DNA from: Pseudomonas viridiflava
GTDB taxonomy: Bacteria > Pseudomonadota > Gammaproteobacteria > Pseudomonadales > Pseudomonadaceae
Direction: 5' to 3'
Length of the DNA stretch: 64,000 nucleotides
NCBI RefSeq assembly: GCF_900582195.1
Contig: NZ_UTHA01000087.1
Location: 24,405 to 88,404 of the forward strand
Positions 1-7,610 of the stretch are shown in pieces. Numbering within the stretch: the stretch's first letter is position 1; each line of letters begins with the position of its first letter. The position numbers and the translations under genes are program-made. The notes beneath the pieces are model-generated. The model was not told where the DNA came from. It did no database searches and was given only the letters and a program-made list of their open reading frames with translations.

Positions 1-109
1 CCAAGGCAAGTACGAGTTACCCGAGCAAGGCGAGTTGTTCATCGATCGCGTTGCCGAGGCATTGAAGGACGTGGGCATAGGATTCGAATTCGTGCTCAAA
101 GCGGATTAA
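1..109 (+). CDS. DUF6572-like protein, 3' end only
   Basis: Only the last 35 codons are in the window; the reading frame enters at base 2 and stops with TAA at 107-109. The visible C-terminus (GKYELPEQGE..., ending FEFVLKAD) is closely similar to the C-terminus of the next gene, so the two are tandem paralogues. The family, which I recognise as DUF6572, has no known function. Tandem, divergent copies of a short gene at what may be the end of a longer array recall immunity-gene arrays, but no toxin is visible here. Confidence 0.7.
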   Translation, partial: QGKYELPEQGELFIDRVAEALKDVGIGFEFVLKAD

Positions 110-128
110 TAAACACATCTAGAGAAAA

Positions 129-182
129 CGGCTGCCCAGTCACGTGCTTCGTATCAGAAAGCTGACAATCCCCACTGAGAGA
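129..182. repeat. Duplicated intergenic unit, copy A
   Basis: This 54-bp stretch between the two DUF6572 genes (starting CGGCTGCCCAG, ending CCACTGAGAGA) recurs with substitutions at 543-596 after the second gene. It shows that the duplication unit was gene plus spacer, about 414 bp long. Confidence 0.7.
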
Positions 183-188
183 TCGGGC

Positions 189-542
189 ATGTCCATCACC
201 GAAACAAAAGTCGTCGACATCATCGCAGTACCCGAGTGGGAGCCAGACAACGTCGTACTCGTCATCACCGATCACCTGGAATGGGGCGACAAAGCCCAAC
301 AGGGGGAGCACCTGTTGTTGCTTCAAGAGAAAATCAATACCTACATCGCCTTCATCGAGAGCGGCGAACTGCTGGAAAGCTATCCGCCAGCGAAAGGTAA
401 AAATCCGAAGATTCGCATCAATGGTCTTTATGAGCTGCCCGAGCAAGGTGAAACCTTTATCGACCGCGTGACCGAGGTACTCAAAGGCGTAGGCATTGGA
501 ATGGAGTTTGTACTCAAGGATGACTTTGCAGTTCGCCACTAG
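189..542 (+). CDS. DUF6572 domain-containing protein
   Basis: Product of 117 residues starting MSITETKVVD. I prefer ATG 189 to the in-frame GTG at 144, because the first 15 codons of the longer reading lie in the duplicated intergenic repeat. Visible family traits are VVLVITDHLEWG near residues 23-34, LLLLQEKINTYIAFIESGE in the middle and a conserved C-terminus shared with the truncated upstream copy. There is no signal peptide or membrane segment, so it is probably cytosolic. Its function is unknown; arrays of such genes could act as immunity or accessory proteins, but that is inference. Confidence 0.75.
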   Translation: MSITETKVVDIIAVPEWEPDNVVLVITDHLEWGDKAQQGEHLLLLQEKINTYIAFIESGELLESYPPAKGKNPKIRINGLYELPEQGETFIDRVTEVLKGVGIGMEFVLKDDFAVRH

Positions 543-596
543 CGGCTGCCCAGACACCCGCTTGTAGTCTAAACGCTGACAGTTCTCACTGAGAGA
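543..596. repeat. Duplicated intergenic unit, copy B
   Basis: Second copy of the 54-bp spacer seen at 129-182, beginning directly after the stop codon of the DUF6572 gene. No third gene follows, so this copy probably marks the end of the array. Confidence 0.7.
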
Positions 597-788
597 ACCC
601 GCGCACTGAAAACTCCTGCGCGACTGGAAGTCGGGCCAGCCAAGCCATTTCAGCAAGTGTTCCAGCTTTTATTTCGGCTACAGACCTTCCAAAGAAAAAC
701 GGCTGGTCAAATAGCACCATCCGTTTCCCACCTTAGTTCACCTCGGTATACCACGTCGGCGCACCTCTCCCAAACACCACGGTCGGTC

Positions 789-823
789 CCCTCTACCTCT
801 GGGAGAGGGCTAGGGTGAGGGGC
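789..823. repeat. Dispersed CTCT...GAGAGGG...GTGAGGGG element
   Basis: The segment reads CCCCTCTACCTCTGGGAG followed by AGGGCTAGGGTGAGGGG and folds on itself. Near-identical short elements are common between genes in pseudomonads (general knowledge). It lies in the gene-free stretch 597-962, where I see nothing else. Confidence 0.5.
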
Positions 824-962
824 TTTTAAACACCGCCACCCACGCACGTGTAAGTTACACGCACTGTTACGCCATAACGGCTACAACACCTTGCGCCGTT
901 GCCTACGCGTACGCCAGAATCCGCCGGCTTACGCGCTTTGAGGCGGGCTGTATCGTTTCCCA

Positions 963-1140
963 GTCACTGCAAAACAGTGATCGGGTTTGGTAGCCCGCTT
1001 CTTGACAGCCCGTATTGCATCACCTTATTGCGGTCTCTTTTTCGGGACTCGGTTTTATATGGTGGCCATGCGTGGGGCCCTTTCGGGGGCGCCGGGTTTT
1101 CTCTGTCTTGACCGGTCTACCAACCCGCGTGTGGCCGCCA
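963..1140 (+). ncRNA. C4/Ash-like structured leader RNA
   Basis: A long-range stem pairs GGGTTTGGTAG (about 974-984) with CTACCAACCC (about 1116-1125). Inside, GGTGGCCATGCG (near 1059) can pair with GTGTGGCCGCCACC (near 1129), and GGGCCC-TTTC-GGGGGC forms a small hairpin. One frame reads YMVAMRGALSGAPGF, the signature of the Ash peptides that overlap C4 antisense RNAs of P1/P4-type phages. The element ends about 60 bases before the DUF6124 gene. I infer a C4-related structured RNA captured as a leader; whether it acts in cis or as an antisense RNA cannot be read from the sequence. Confidence 0.5.
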
Positions 1141-1199
1141 CCCTTCGTTTGGTAGCGAAAGTGACGGCTCTTCAATTCTTCTAAGACAAAGAGTCCTTT

Positions 1200-1565
1200 A
1201 TGTTCAAAATTACGCCAAACCCGCCAGAAACCGATCCAATCCCCTACGACGCCGCACTCGAACCTCAAAACATCAAAGAGGCCACCGACCGCGCGATCAA
1301 CTTCTACCTCAATCCATCCGCGCTGAAGACCTCAATACCCACCCGCAAGACCGGCAAGATCTACCTCATCGACCCCACGGTTGATAACGAAACACTACTC
1401 GTCGAAGCCACTGAAACACTGTCCTCCGCCACTGACATGGCCCGTGAACTCGCCGATTCGATTGACCCTTCACAGCGCAAAAAGATGCTGATCCTGCAAC
1501 AGGTGATCATGCTCAGTGAGCTGGTGGTCGGACGAGTCCTGGATAACCAGCGCTTGCCGCACTAG
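1200..1565 (+). CDS. DUF6124 family protein
   Basis: A 121-residue protein starting MFKITPNPPETDP, a typical opening of the Pseudomonas DUF6124 family. The middle (VDNETLLVEATETLSSATDMARELAD) and the C-terminal hydrophobic helix (LILQQVIMLSELVVGRVLDN) are alpha-helical; no signal peptide is visible. Function is unknown. It is preceded by the structured RNA at 963-1140 and followed by a paralogue after a hairpin-rich 119-bp spacer. Confidence 0.8.
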   Translation: MFKITPNPPETDPIPYDAALEPQNIKEATDRAINFYLNPSALKTSIPTRKTGKIYLIDPTVDNETLLVEATETLSSATDMARELADSIDPSQRKKMLILQQVIMLSELVVGRVLDNQRLPH

Positions 1566-1572
1566 TCGCGAT

Positions 1573-1667
1573 GCAGATGGGTGAGGGGGTGTGCCCCCTC
1601 ATTTGCACGGAAGCGTCCGCGAGCGCGACGCTTCACGCCTTCTATCAAAGAACCTGAAGCGGTTCTT
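1573..1667 (+). promoter_or_regulatory. Three consecutive intergenic hairpins
   Basis: Between the two DUF6124 genes lie three perfect or near-perfect stem-loops in a row: TGAGGGGG/CCCCCTCA within an extended stem at 1573-1606, GAAGCGTC/GACGCTTC at 1610-1634 and AAGAACC/GGTTCTT at 1648-1667. None has a T-run, so they look like RNA processing or regulatory structures, not intrinsic terminators. Confidence 0.5.
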
Positions 1668-1684
1668 GTCTGGAGTTTCAGCTG

Positions 1685-2041
1685 ATGTCCCAGCCACCCG
1701 AACCACCGGTCACTGACCTGATATCGCCGTACGCCTCGCCCAATTCAAGAAAGCTTCACGAAGCGGCTGAGCGGGCGCTTGACCATTACCTGCTGCCTGC
1801 CGCGGTCATGGCCGAACCCTACACGGCCAGCAGGATGTTCATGGTCAACCCGCAATCCGACGCCGAGTCCTTGCTGAGCAATGCCAGCGGTTCGCTCGCA
1901 TCCGCCACGGTCATGCTCGGCAATTTTGCCGGCGTGCTGGAGGGTTCAAACCGCCATACCCTGTTGGGCATTGCGCAAGTGGTCATGTTGGGAGAGTTGG
2001 CAGTCAATAAGGCGTTGGATCTTGTTGTGCCAATCGAGTAA
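1685..2041 (+). CDS. DUF6124 family protein, second copy
   Basis: A 118-residue paralogue of the preceding gene. It shares the P-E-P-P start, the YASPNSRKLHEAAERALDHYL helix, the SDAESLLSNASGSLASATVM motif and the C-terminal LLGIAQVVMLGELAVNKALD helix. It is probably transcribed together with the first copy and ends just before a strong terminator at 2062-2092. Function unknown. Confidence 0.8.
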   Translation: MSQPPEPPVTDLISPYASPNSRKLHEAAERALDHYLLPAAVMAEPYTASRMFMVNPQSDAESLLSNASGSLASATVMLGNFAGVLEGSNRHTLLGIAQVVMLGELAVNKALDLVVPIE

Positions 2042-2061
2042 GCCGCACACGAAATGATCAA

Positions 2062-2092
2062 GCAGTCAGCCTTGGCGGCTGACTGCTTTTTT
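2062..2092 (+). terminator. Rho-independent terminator
   Basis: Perfect 10-bp stem GCAGTCAGCC / GGCTGACTGC followed by TTTTTT. It ends the DUF6124 transcript and lies directly against the stop codon of the convergent hydrolase gene, which it may also serve. Confidence 0.9.
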
Positions 2093-2096
2093 GTTT

Positions 2097-3125
2097 CTAC
2101 AGGTGATCCGCATCAATCACAGCCTTGGCAAACGCCTGCGGATCTTCCTGCGGCAAGTTGTGGCCGATCCCGCCGTTGATCAAGCGGAACTGATACTTGC
2201 CAGTAAAGCGCTTGGCATAATCCTCCGGCGCCGGGTGCGGCGCACCGTTGGCATCGCCTTCAAGGGTAATGGTCGGCACGCTGATCGACGGCGCGGTAGC
2301 GAGTTTCTGTTCCAGTGCGGCGTATTTCGCTTCGCCCTGAACCAGGCCCAACCGCCAGCGGTAGTTGAATACGGTGATGTCGACGTGATCCGGGTTCTGC
2401 AGTGCCTTGGCGCTTCGGTCGAACGTGGCGTCGTCGAATTTCCACTGTGGGGAAGCGGTCTGCCAGATCAGCTTGGCAAAGTCGTGAGTGTTTTTCTCGT
2501 AACCGGCACGACCACGGTCCGTCGCGAAGTAGAACTGATACCACCACTGCAATTCAGCCTTGGGCGGCAGTGGGTTTTGCCCGGCGGCTTGATTACCGAT
2601 CAGGTAACCACTGACCGATACCAGCGCTTTCACCCGTTCCGGCCACAGTGCCGAAACGATGTCCGCCGACCGTGCGCCCCAGTCATAACCGCCGAGCACC
2701 GCTTGCTTGATTTTCAACGCGTCCATGAAGTCGATGACGTCGCTGGCCAGCGCTGCCGGTTGGCCATTGCGCAGGGTGTCTTTGGAGAGGAACTGCGTAT
2801 CGCCATAACCGCGCGCGTAGGGCATCAACACCCGATAACCCTTTGCCGCGAGCAACGGCGCGACTTCGTCGTAGCTGTGAATGTCGTAGGGCCAGCCGTG
2901 CAGCAGGATCACCACCGGGCCATTCGCCGGACCGGTTTCGGCGTAGGCGACGTCGAGCACGCCAGCCTTCACATGCTTGAGCGGGCCGAAAGGCGAGGGC
3001 GCGGAATAACTGACGGCGGCGGGTTCAGCGGTTTGCGCCTGAGCGCTGCCAAAAGCGCCGAGCAGCGCCACAGCCAGAATCGACAAGCCGAATGCGGTGT
3101 TGCGGGTGTGCAGTGCCTTTTTCAT
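2097..3125 (-). CDS. Periplasmic alpha/beta hydrolase, epoxide-hydrolase type
   Basis: 342 residues. A Sec signal peptide covers about residues 1-31 (hydrophobic LSILAVALLGAFGSAQAQ). The fold is an alpha/beta hydrolase: HGWP is the oxyanion-hole motif, and GGYDWGAR carries an Asp nucleophile in place of Ser, as in epoxide hydrolases and haloalkane dehalogenases. GIGHNLPQEDP near the C-terminus supplies the catalytic His. The cap region holds WWYQFYF, with Tyr residues that could polarise an epoxide. The substrate is unknown; haloalkane dehalogenase is an alternative. It is a single gene, with its 3' end against the shared terminator at 2062-2092. Confidence 0.8.
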   Translation of the reverse strand: MKKALHTRNTAFGLSILAVALLGAFGSAQAQTAEPAAVSYSAPSPFGPLKHVKAGVLDVAYAETGPANGPVVILLHGWPYDIHSYDEVAPLLAAKGYRVLMPYARGYGDTQFLSKDTLRNGQPAALASDVIDFMDALKIKQAVLGGYDWGARSADIVSALWPERVKALVSVSGYLIGNQAAGQNPLPPKAELQWWYQFYFATDRGRAGYEKNTHDFAKLIWQTASPQWKFDDATFDRSAKALQNPDHVDITVFNYRWRLGLVQGEAKYAALEQKLATAPSISVPTITLEGDANGAPHPAPEDYAKRFTGKYQFRLINGGIGHNLPQEDPQAFAKAVIDADHL

Positions 3126-3443
3126 GGTGACGTCTCCTTAGCGAACTGTTGGCCGAGGGGTCTGGGTGAACCCTTGAAACCTTGAGTGCATTTGAACGAA
3201 GGGACGTGTCTGGCCTGTGTCGTAAAACGGCTTTGTTGAAAGTCGATGTGTCGCGGTAGGGTTCGTACACAGTGTGATACACGGCGGCGAAACCGACTGA
3301 GCACGGACCTGATTCAGACCAAAATAATAAGTCGCTGTTTTAAAACAAAAAATATTTCACTTCGCGCTTCCCAAAGTCAAAAAACCTTGGTAAATTGCGC
3401 CCCGTTCTCACAGCGAACCTAACGAAGTAGCTGGAAGAGCAGT

Positions 3444-3518
3444 AGGGGCGTCGCCAAGCGGTAAGGCAGCAGGTTTTGATCCTGCCATGCGTTGGTTCGA
3501 ATCCAGCCGCCCCTGCCA
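3444..3518 (+). tRNA. tRNA-Gln(TTG), CCA encoded
   Basis: The acceptor stem AGGGGCG (3444-3450) pairs with CGCCCCT (3508-3514). The anticodon arm GCAGG-TTTTGAT-CCTGC gives anticodon TTG, and the T-loop contains GGTTCGAATCC. Discriminator G and CCA follow at 3515-3518. A strong intrinsic terminator lies just downstream. Confidence 0.95.
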
Positions 3519-3523
3519 TATTC

Positions 3524-3561
3524 AAAAAAACGCCAACTTCGCAAGAAGTTGGCGTTTTTTT
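3524..3561 (+). terminator. Terminator of tRNA-Gln
   Basis: Stem ACGCCAACTTC / GAAGTTGGCGT with loop GCAA, preceded by an A-run and followed by a T-run, so it can work in both directions. It begins six bases after the tRNA CCA. Confidence 0.92.
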
Positions 3562-3632
3562 ATGCCTGCGATTTGGCATTTGCGCAGAAGGGCGGGCGAG
3601 TACGGCGCCGTAGCACCGTACTCGCCATCCAC

Positions 3633-5621
3633 TCAGTGCGGTGCGCGCGGAATGGTTTTCATCAGGTCTTCCGGGCTGATGTGGCCAACCACGCTGCCCG
3701 GTTGCGGCAGGTTGAGGATGTGGCCTTTCATCTTGCCGATGATGTGCATTTCACACGGCTTGCAATCGAACTTCAGCGTCAGCACTTCATCGCCGTGGAT
3801 CAACTGCATTGGCGCAACCTTGGTGCGCACGCCGGTCACGCCTTTCGCCTGTTTCGGGCACAGGTTGAAGGAGAAACGCAGGCAGTGCTTGGTGATCATC
3901 ACCGGCACTTCGCCTGGCTCTTCGTGCGCTTCATATGCCGCGTCGATCAGCTTGACGCCGTGACGGTGGTAGAAGTCGCGCGCCTTCTGGTTGTAGACGT
4001 TGGCGAGGAACGTCAGGTGCGAATCCGGGTACACCGGCGGCGGGCTGGTTTCGGCCTTGCGGCTGCCACGCGGGTGAGCGGCGACACGGGCGGCGGTCAG
4101 GGCTTCGATCACCTCACGGCGAAGAGACTTGAGCTGCGAGTTGGGGATGAAGAACGCCTGTGGCGCATCCAGTTTGATGTCGGTGGCGTGGTACTGGGTG
4201 GTGCCGAGCTGGCCGAGCAGATCGCGCAACTGTTCCAGCGCTTGCTCAGGCTTGTTGGCCACACCGAACGGACCAGGCAGGGTGACGCTGGCACTGATGC
4301 CTTCTTCACTGGTGGCGGTCACTTCCAGCTGTTCTTCACGCAGGCGTGCGACCCAGCTCAGGGCCACGCGACGCTCGGAAGAGGTCTTCTGCAGCGCCTG
4401 TTGCCAGTTGTGGTCGAGGTTGCGATTGAGCGGATGGTTCGGGCGCAGCTTGTACAGGCCTTCGGGCATCTCGTTCGGCTCGACGCGATAGCGGTAGCGC
4501 TTCTCGCCGTCTTCTTCGAACTCGCCTTTGGCTTCAGCGATGTTGGCGCGGAAACCGACCACTTCGCGCTTGACCAGTACGTTCAAACCGTCGCCGTTGG
4601 ACAGCGGCTCCTGGGTCACGACCTGGATGTCGCGTTTGCCGACTTTCTCGACTGTGCCCACTGGCAGACCGGTGAAGGTCGGCGAGTCGAAAGCGCCGAT
4701 GTCGATCTTGCGATCGGTGACAAAGTAATCGGTGCTGCCACGGTGGAAGGTCTTTTCCGGATCCGGCAGGAAGAAGTGTGCAGTGCGGCCGCTGGAAGCG
4801 CGGGCCAGATCGGGGCGGTCTTCGAGCACGTCGTCGAGGCGCTGGCGGTAATAGGCGGTGATGTTTTTCACATAGCCCATGTCCTTGTAGCGACCTTCGA
4901 TCTTGAACGAGCGCACACCGGCTTCGACCAAGGCGCGGATGTTGGCGCTCTGGTTGTTGTCCTTCATCGACAGCAGGTGTTTTTCGTAGGCGATCACGCC
5001 ACCCTTTTCATCTTTCAGGGTGTACGGCAAGCGGCACGCCTGGGAGCAGTCGCCACGGTTGGCGCTGCGCCCGGTCTGCGCATGGGAGATGTTGCACTGG
5101 CCGGAGAAGGCCACGCACAACGCGCCATGAATGAAAAATTCGATGGCAGCGTCGGTTTCGTCAGCGATCGCGCGGATTTCCTGCAGGTTCAGCTCGCGGG
5201 CCAATACCAGTTGCGAGAAACCGGCCTGATCGAGGAACTTCGCCCGCTCTAGCGTACGAATGTCGGTCTGCGTCGAGGCGTGCAGCTCGATTGGCGGAAT
5301 GTCCAGCTCCATCACGCCCAGATCCTGAACGATCAGCGCGTCGACCCCGGCGTCGTACAACTGATGGATCAGCTTGCGCGCCGGCTCCAGTTCGTTGTCG
5401 TGCAGGATGGTGTTGATGGTGGTGAAAATTCGCGCGTGATACTTACGGGCAAATTCCACCAGCTCGGCGATTTCGCCGACTTCGTTGCAGGCGTTGTGGC
5501 GCGCGCCGAAGCTTGGGCCGCCGATGTACACGGCGTCGGCGCCGTGCAGGATCGCCTCACGGGCGATGGCCACATCGCGGGCAGGGCTGAGCAATTCCAG
5601 ATGATGCTTGGGCAAGGACAT
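3633..5621 (-). CDS. rlhA: 23S rRNA C2501 hydroxylase, U32 peptidase family
   Basis: 662 residues, close in length to E. coli RlhA (YdcP), which makes 5-hydroxycytidine at 23S rRNA C2501. Family landmarks are the start MELLSPAR-like LELLSPARDVAIAREA, the block FFIHGALCVAFSGQCNISH with GDCSQACRLPY, and C-terminal ITKHCLRFSFNLCPKQAKG with FDCKPCEMH, whose cysteines are the expected iron-sulfur ligands. I chose ATG 5621 (MSLPKHHLEL) because a longer in-frame reading to 5720 adds 33 residues without family similarity. It stands alone between tRNA-Gln and a divergent hypothetical gene. Confidence 0.92.
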   Translation of the reverse strand: MSLPKHHLELLSPARDVAIAREAILHGADAVYIGGPSFGARHNACNEVGEIAELVEFARKYHARIFTTINTILHDNELEPARKLIHQLYDAGVDALIVQDLGVMELDIPPIELHASTQTDIRTLERAKFLDQAGFSQLVLARELNLQEIRAIADETDAAIEFFIHGALCVAFSGQCNISHAQTGRSANRGDCSQACRLPYTLKDEKGGVIAYEKHLLSMKDNNQSANIRALVEAGVRSFKIEGRYKDMGYVKNITAYYRQRLDDVLEDRPDLARASSGRTAHFFLPDPEKTFHRGSTDYFVTDRKIDIGAFDSPTFTGLPVGTVEKVGKRDIQVVTQEPLSNGDGLNVLVKREVVGFRANIAEAKGEFEEDGEKRYRYRVEPNEMPEGLYKLRPNHPLNRNLDHNWQQALQKTSSERRVALSWVARLREEQLEVTATSEEGISASVTLPGPFGVANKPEQALEQLRDLLGQLGTTQYHATDIKLDAPQAFFIPNSQLKSLRREVIEALTAARVAAHPRGSRKAETSPPPVYPDSHLTFLANVYNQKARDFYHRHGVKLIDAAYEAHEEPGEVPVMITKHCLRFSFNLCPKQAKGVTGVRTKVAPMQLIHGDEVLTLKFDCKPCEMHIIGKMKGHILNLPQPGSVVGHISPEDLMKTIPRAPH

Positions 5622-5830
5622 AGTTTTTTTAGTCAGGCTGTCACGGTTAGGCGCGCATTCTACTCGTGAAACGACATGTCGGCACCTATGTACCGATGGT
5701 CTGCAAATCGCGCTTGGCACGTTTCGCGGATTCGCGCAACTGTCAGACCTGTCAGTTGTTGTTCAGACGTCAGTTGGAAATAGTAACCAAGTCATTCGCC
5801 GACCATTCATTACGAAAAGGACATGTTGCT

Positions 5831-6340
5831 ATGAACGATAAAGACCATTTTCGTTATTTAGGTATCAACAAGAATAATTTGAACAGCGGGACCCACGCGC
5901 CGGAAATTTACTACAAAGCAGTGATTGACCCTGTCCATCCGCACCTTGACGGGCCGGTATTCCAGGCAACCCAAGATGGCAAAGCTCTGTACTTCGGGTC
6001 CGCCGAAACCTTTAGCCTTATCGCGCACCATAGAGAGGATTCAAACGGCGTTTTCGAAATAATGTCGTTCGTTATTGATAACGAACTACCCGATGGAGAA
6101 CACGACATAGGGGGGCAGGGCAGTAGTGTTCAAGGGGTCATCACAATGACCCCGAATATCATCTATGCCAAGGCGGGAAAAATTAAGTTTCAGAGAAATG
6201 ACGCGAACGGTTCGATAACCGCCAGTTTCCACTTTGACTTTGAGCTTGAGGACCAAGGTGAAGTCAAAAAATATCGCGTAAAGGAAGGAAAGTTATCGCT
6301 TGTTGCCACAGGGCCACTTGAAGCCCGGAAGCGATCCTGA
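5831..6340 (+). CDS. Hypothetical protein
   Basis: 169 residues starting MNDKDHFRYL at ATG 5831, with AAAAGGA about 10 bases upstream. It is soluble with no signal peptide. The C-terminal half is rich in alternating polar and hydrophobic residues (GVITMTPNIIYAKAGKIKFQ, then SITASFHFDFELED), which suggests a beta-sandwich or lipocalin-like barrel. I do not recognise a family. It is a single gene, ended by the terminator at 6348-6381. Confidence 0.65.
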   Translation: MNDKDHFRYLGINKNNLNSGTHAPEIYYKAVIDPVHPHLDGPVFQATQDGKALYFGSAETFSLIAHHREDSNGVFEIMSFVIDNELPDGEHDIGGQGSSVQGVITMTPNIIYAKAGKIKFQRNDANGSITASFHFDFELEDQGEVKKYRVKEGKLSLVATGPLEARKRS

Positions 6341-6347
6341 AAAGACG

Positions 6348-6381
6348 CGAGCCAGCCTTTACAGGCTTGGCTCGGGTTTTA
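6348..6381 (+). terminator. Rho-independent terminator
   Basis: Stem CGAGCCAGCC / GGCTTGGCTCG with loop TTTACA, followed by GGTTTT. It ends the hypothetical gene at 5831-6340. Confidence 0.75.
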
Positions 6382-6424
6382 AGCCTCTATGAGGCGGCGG
6401 CTGGTGACCTGAAAGGAGTGGCGC

Positions 6425-6805
6425 TCAGGCTTTGGCCGCCATCGCAGTCACTTCCACGCGCATGCCCTCAACGGCGAGTGAGGCTACGCCGACGGCGGCA
6501 CGCACCGGCCATGGCTTGGCGAAGAAACGCTGGTAAACCTCGTTGAATGCCGCGCGATCAGCCATGTCGGTGAGGTAGATGGTCAGGTGCATCACGCGAT
6601 CCATCGAGCTGCCAGCACGCTCCAGCGCAACTTTCAGCGCTTGCAGGGTGCATTCGCTTTGCGTGGTGATATCGCCCAGTTCCAGGCTGCCGTCGGCACG
6701 GGTCGGGATCTGCGTGGATACCATGATTCCGTTGAACGTGGTGACGTCCGAAGAGATCGAGTCTGCGTCCGGATCCGGAGTGAAGGTGATGTCTTGGTTA
6801 GCCAT
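6425..6805 (-). CDS. RidA family protein (enamine/imine deaminase type)
   Basis: 126 residues starting MANQDITFTP at ATG 6805. YjgF/YER057c/UK114 (Rid) features are the N-terminal beta strand with FNGIMVSTQIP, the central helix TLQALKVALERAGSSMDRVMHLTIYLTD, AAFNEVYQRFF and the final VRAAVGVASLAVEGMRVEVTAMA. The catalytic Arg of archetypal RidA sits in an RxxV segment, seen here as VRAAVG. Members hydrolyse reactive enamines or form degradative deaminases. It lies 86 bp downstream of gst and is probably cotranscribed with it. Confidence 0.8.
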   Translation of the reverse strand: MANQDITFTPDPDADSISSDVTTFNGIMVSTQIPTRADGSLELGDITTQSECTLQALKVALERAGSSMDRVMHLTIYLTDMADRAAFNEVYQRFFAKPWPVRAAVGVASLAVEGMRVEVTAMAAKA

Positions 6806-6891
6806 ACTGATCCTTTGATTGAGCGAGTGAAGATGGCCGCAGTTTACAGATACAGCATCGACATGGCCCGTTTCATGGCTACACAGATTGG

Positions 6892-7503
6892 TCAGACAGG
6901 CAGTGTCGCCGCTTCCGCCGCGAGGGCCGCAAGGACGCTGGGGCGGGCGCCGATGCGCTGCATGTAGCGGGCAAGTGCGGGCCAGTCCTGTAGGCCGATG
7001 CCAAAGGTCGGCAGCCACTTCAGCACGGTGAATAGATAAGCATCGGCGACGCCGAATTTGTACATCAGATAGTCCCGAGCCGACAGTTGCTGATTCAGGT
7101 AGTCGAGACGCTTGAACAGCGTGTGCCGGAGAATCGTTTTGACCGATTCCGGAATCTGCGCATTGAACAGCGGTGCACTGCCACCGTGAATTTCCGTGCT
7201 GATGAAGTTCAGGTGCTCCTGCAGACGCGTGCGCTCCCATGAACCCTGGGGTGGCGCCAGCGTGTTGCCGGGCACCTGATCGACCAGAAATTGCAGTATT
7301 GCCGGCCCCTCCGTCAGCACGTCGCCGTTATCCAGAACCAGCGCGGCAACGTAGCCCTTTGGGTTGATGTCACGAAAGTCATGACCATCGGCAGTGCGTT
7401 TGCTCTGGTTATTGACACGAACCAGTTCGAACGGCAAACCCAGTTCCCGCAGCACAATGTGTGGGGAAAGCGAACAGGTCATGGGGGCGAAATACAGTTT
7501 CAT
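6892..7503 (-). CDS. Glutathione S-transferase, beta class-like
   Basis: 203 residues starting MKLYFAPMTCSLSPHI. The Cys at position 10 sits where beta-class enzymes such as E. coli GstA carry their reactive Cys. The N-terminal thioredoxin fold (NPKGYVAALVLDNGDVLTEG with the Pro/Glu glutathione-binding segment) is followed by the helical C-domain including FGVADAYLFTVLKWL. It is transcribed away from the LysR gene at 7611, the usual layout for a regulator and its target. Confidence 0.82.
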   Translation of the reverse strand: MKLYFAPMTCSLSPHIVLRELGLPFELVRVNNQSKRTADGHDFRDINPKGYVAALVLDNGDVLTEGPAILQFLVDQVPGNTLAPPQGSWERTRLQEHLNFISTEIHGGSAPLFNAQIPESVKTILRHTLFKRLDYLNQQLSARDYLMYKFGVADAYLFTVLKWLPTFGIGLQDWPALARYMQRIGARPSVLAALAAEAATLPV

Positions 7504-7610
7504 GGCACTTCCTTGCTGAGAGAGGGCGCCAGATTCCACTGCTGAAGCGGCTTTCGCAAAGGTCATTTGCGGTGCTAGCGTATGACAAAATCTCATGAGC
7601 ACTAACAACC

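Noticed and set aside
899..1184. Short plus-strand frames (70 and 65 residues) upstream of the first DUF6124 gene
   Set aside because: They coincide with the stems of the structured RNA and have no ribosome sites. I treat the Ash-like reading as a by-product of the RNA, although translation cannot be excluded.
3492..5252. A 586-residue open frame opposite rlhA
   Set aside because: It is the antisense shadow of a conserved GC-rich gene; its sequence has no family features and the rlhA frame explains the region.
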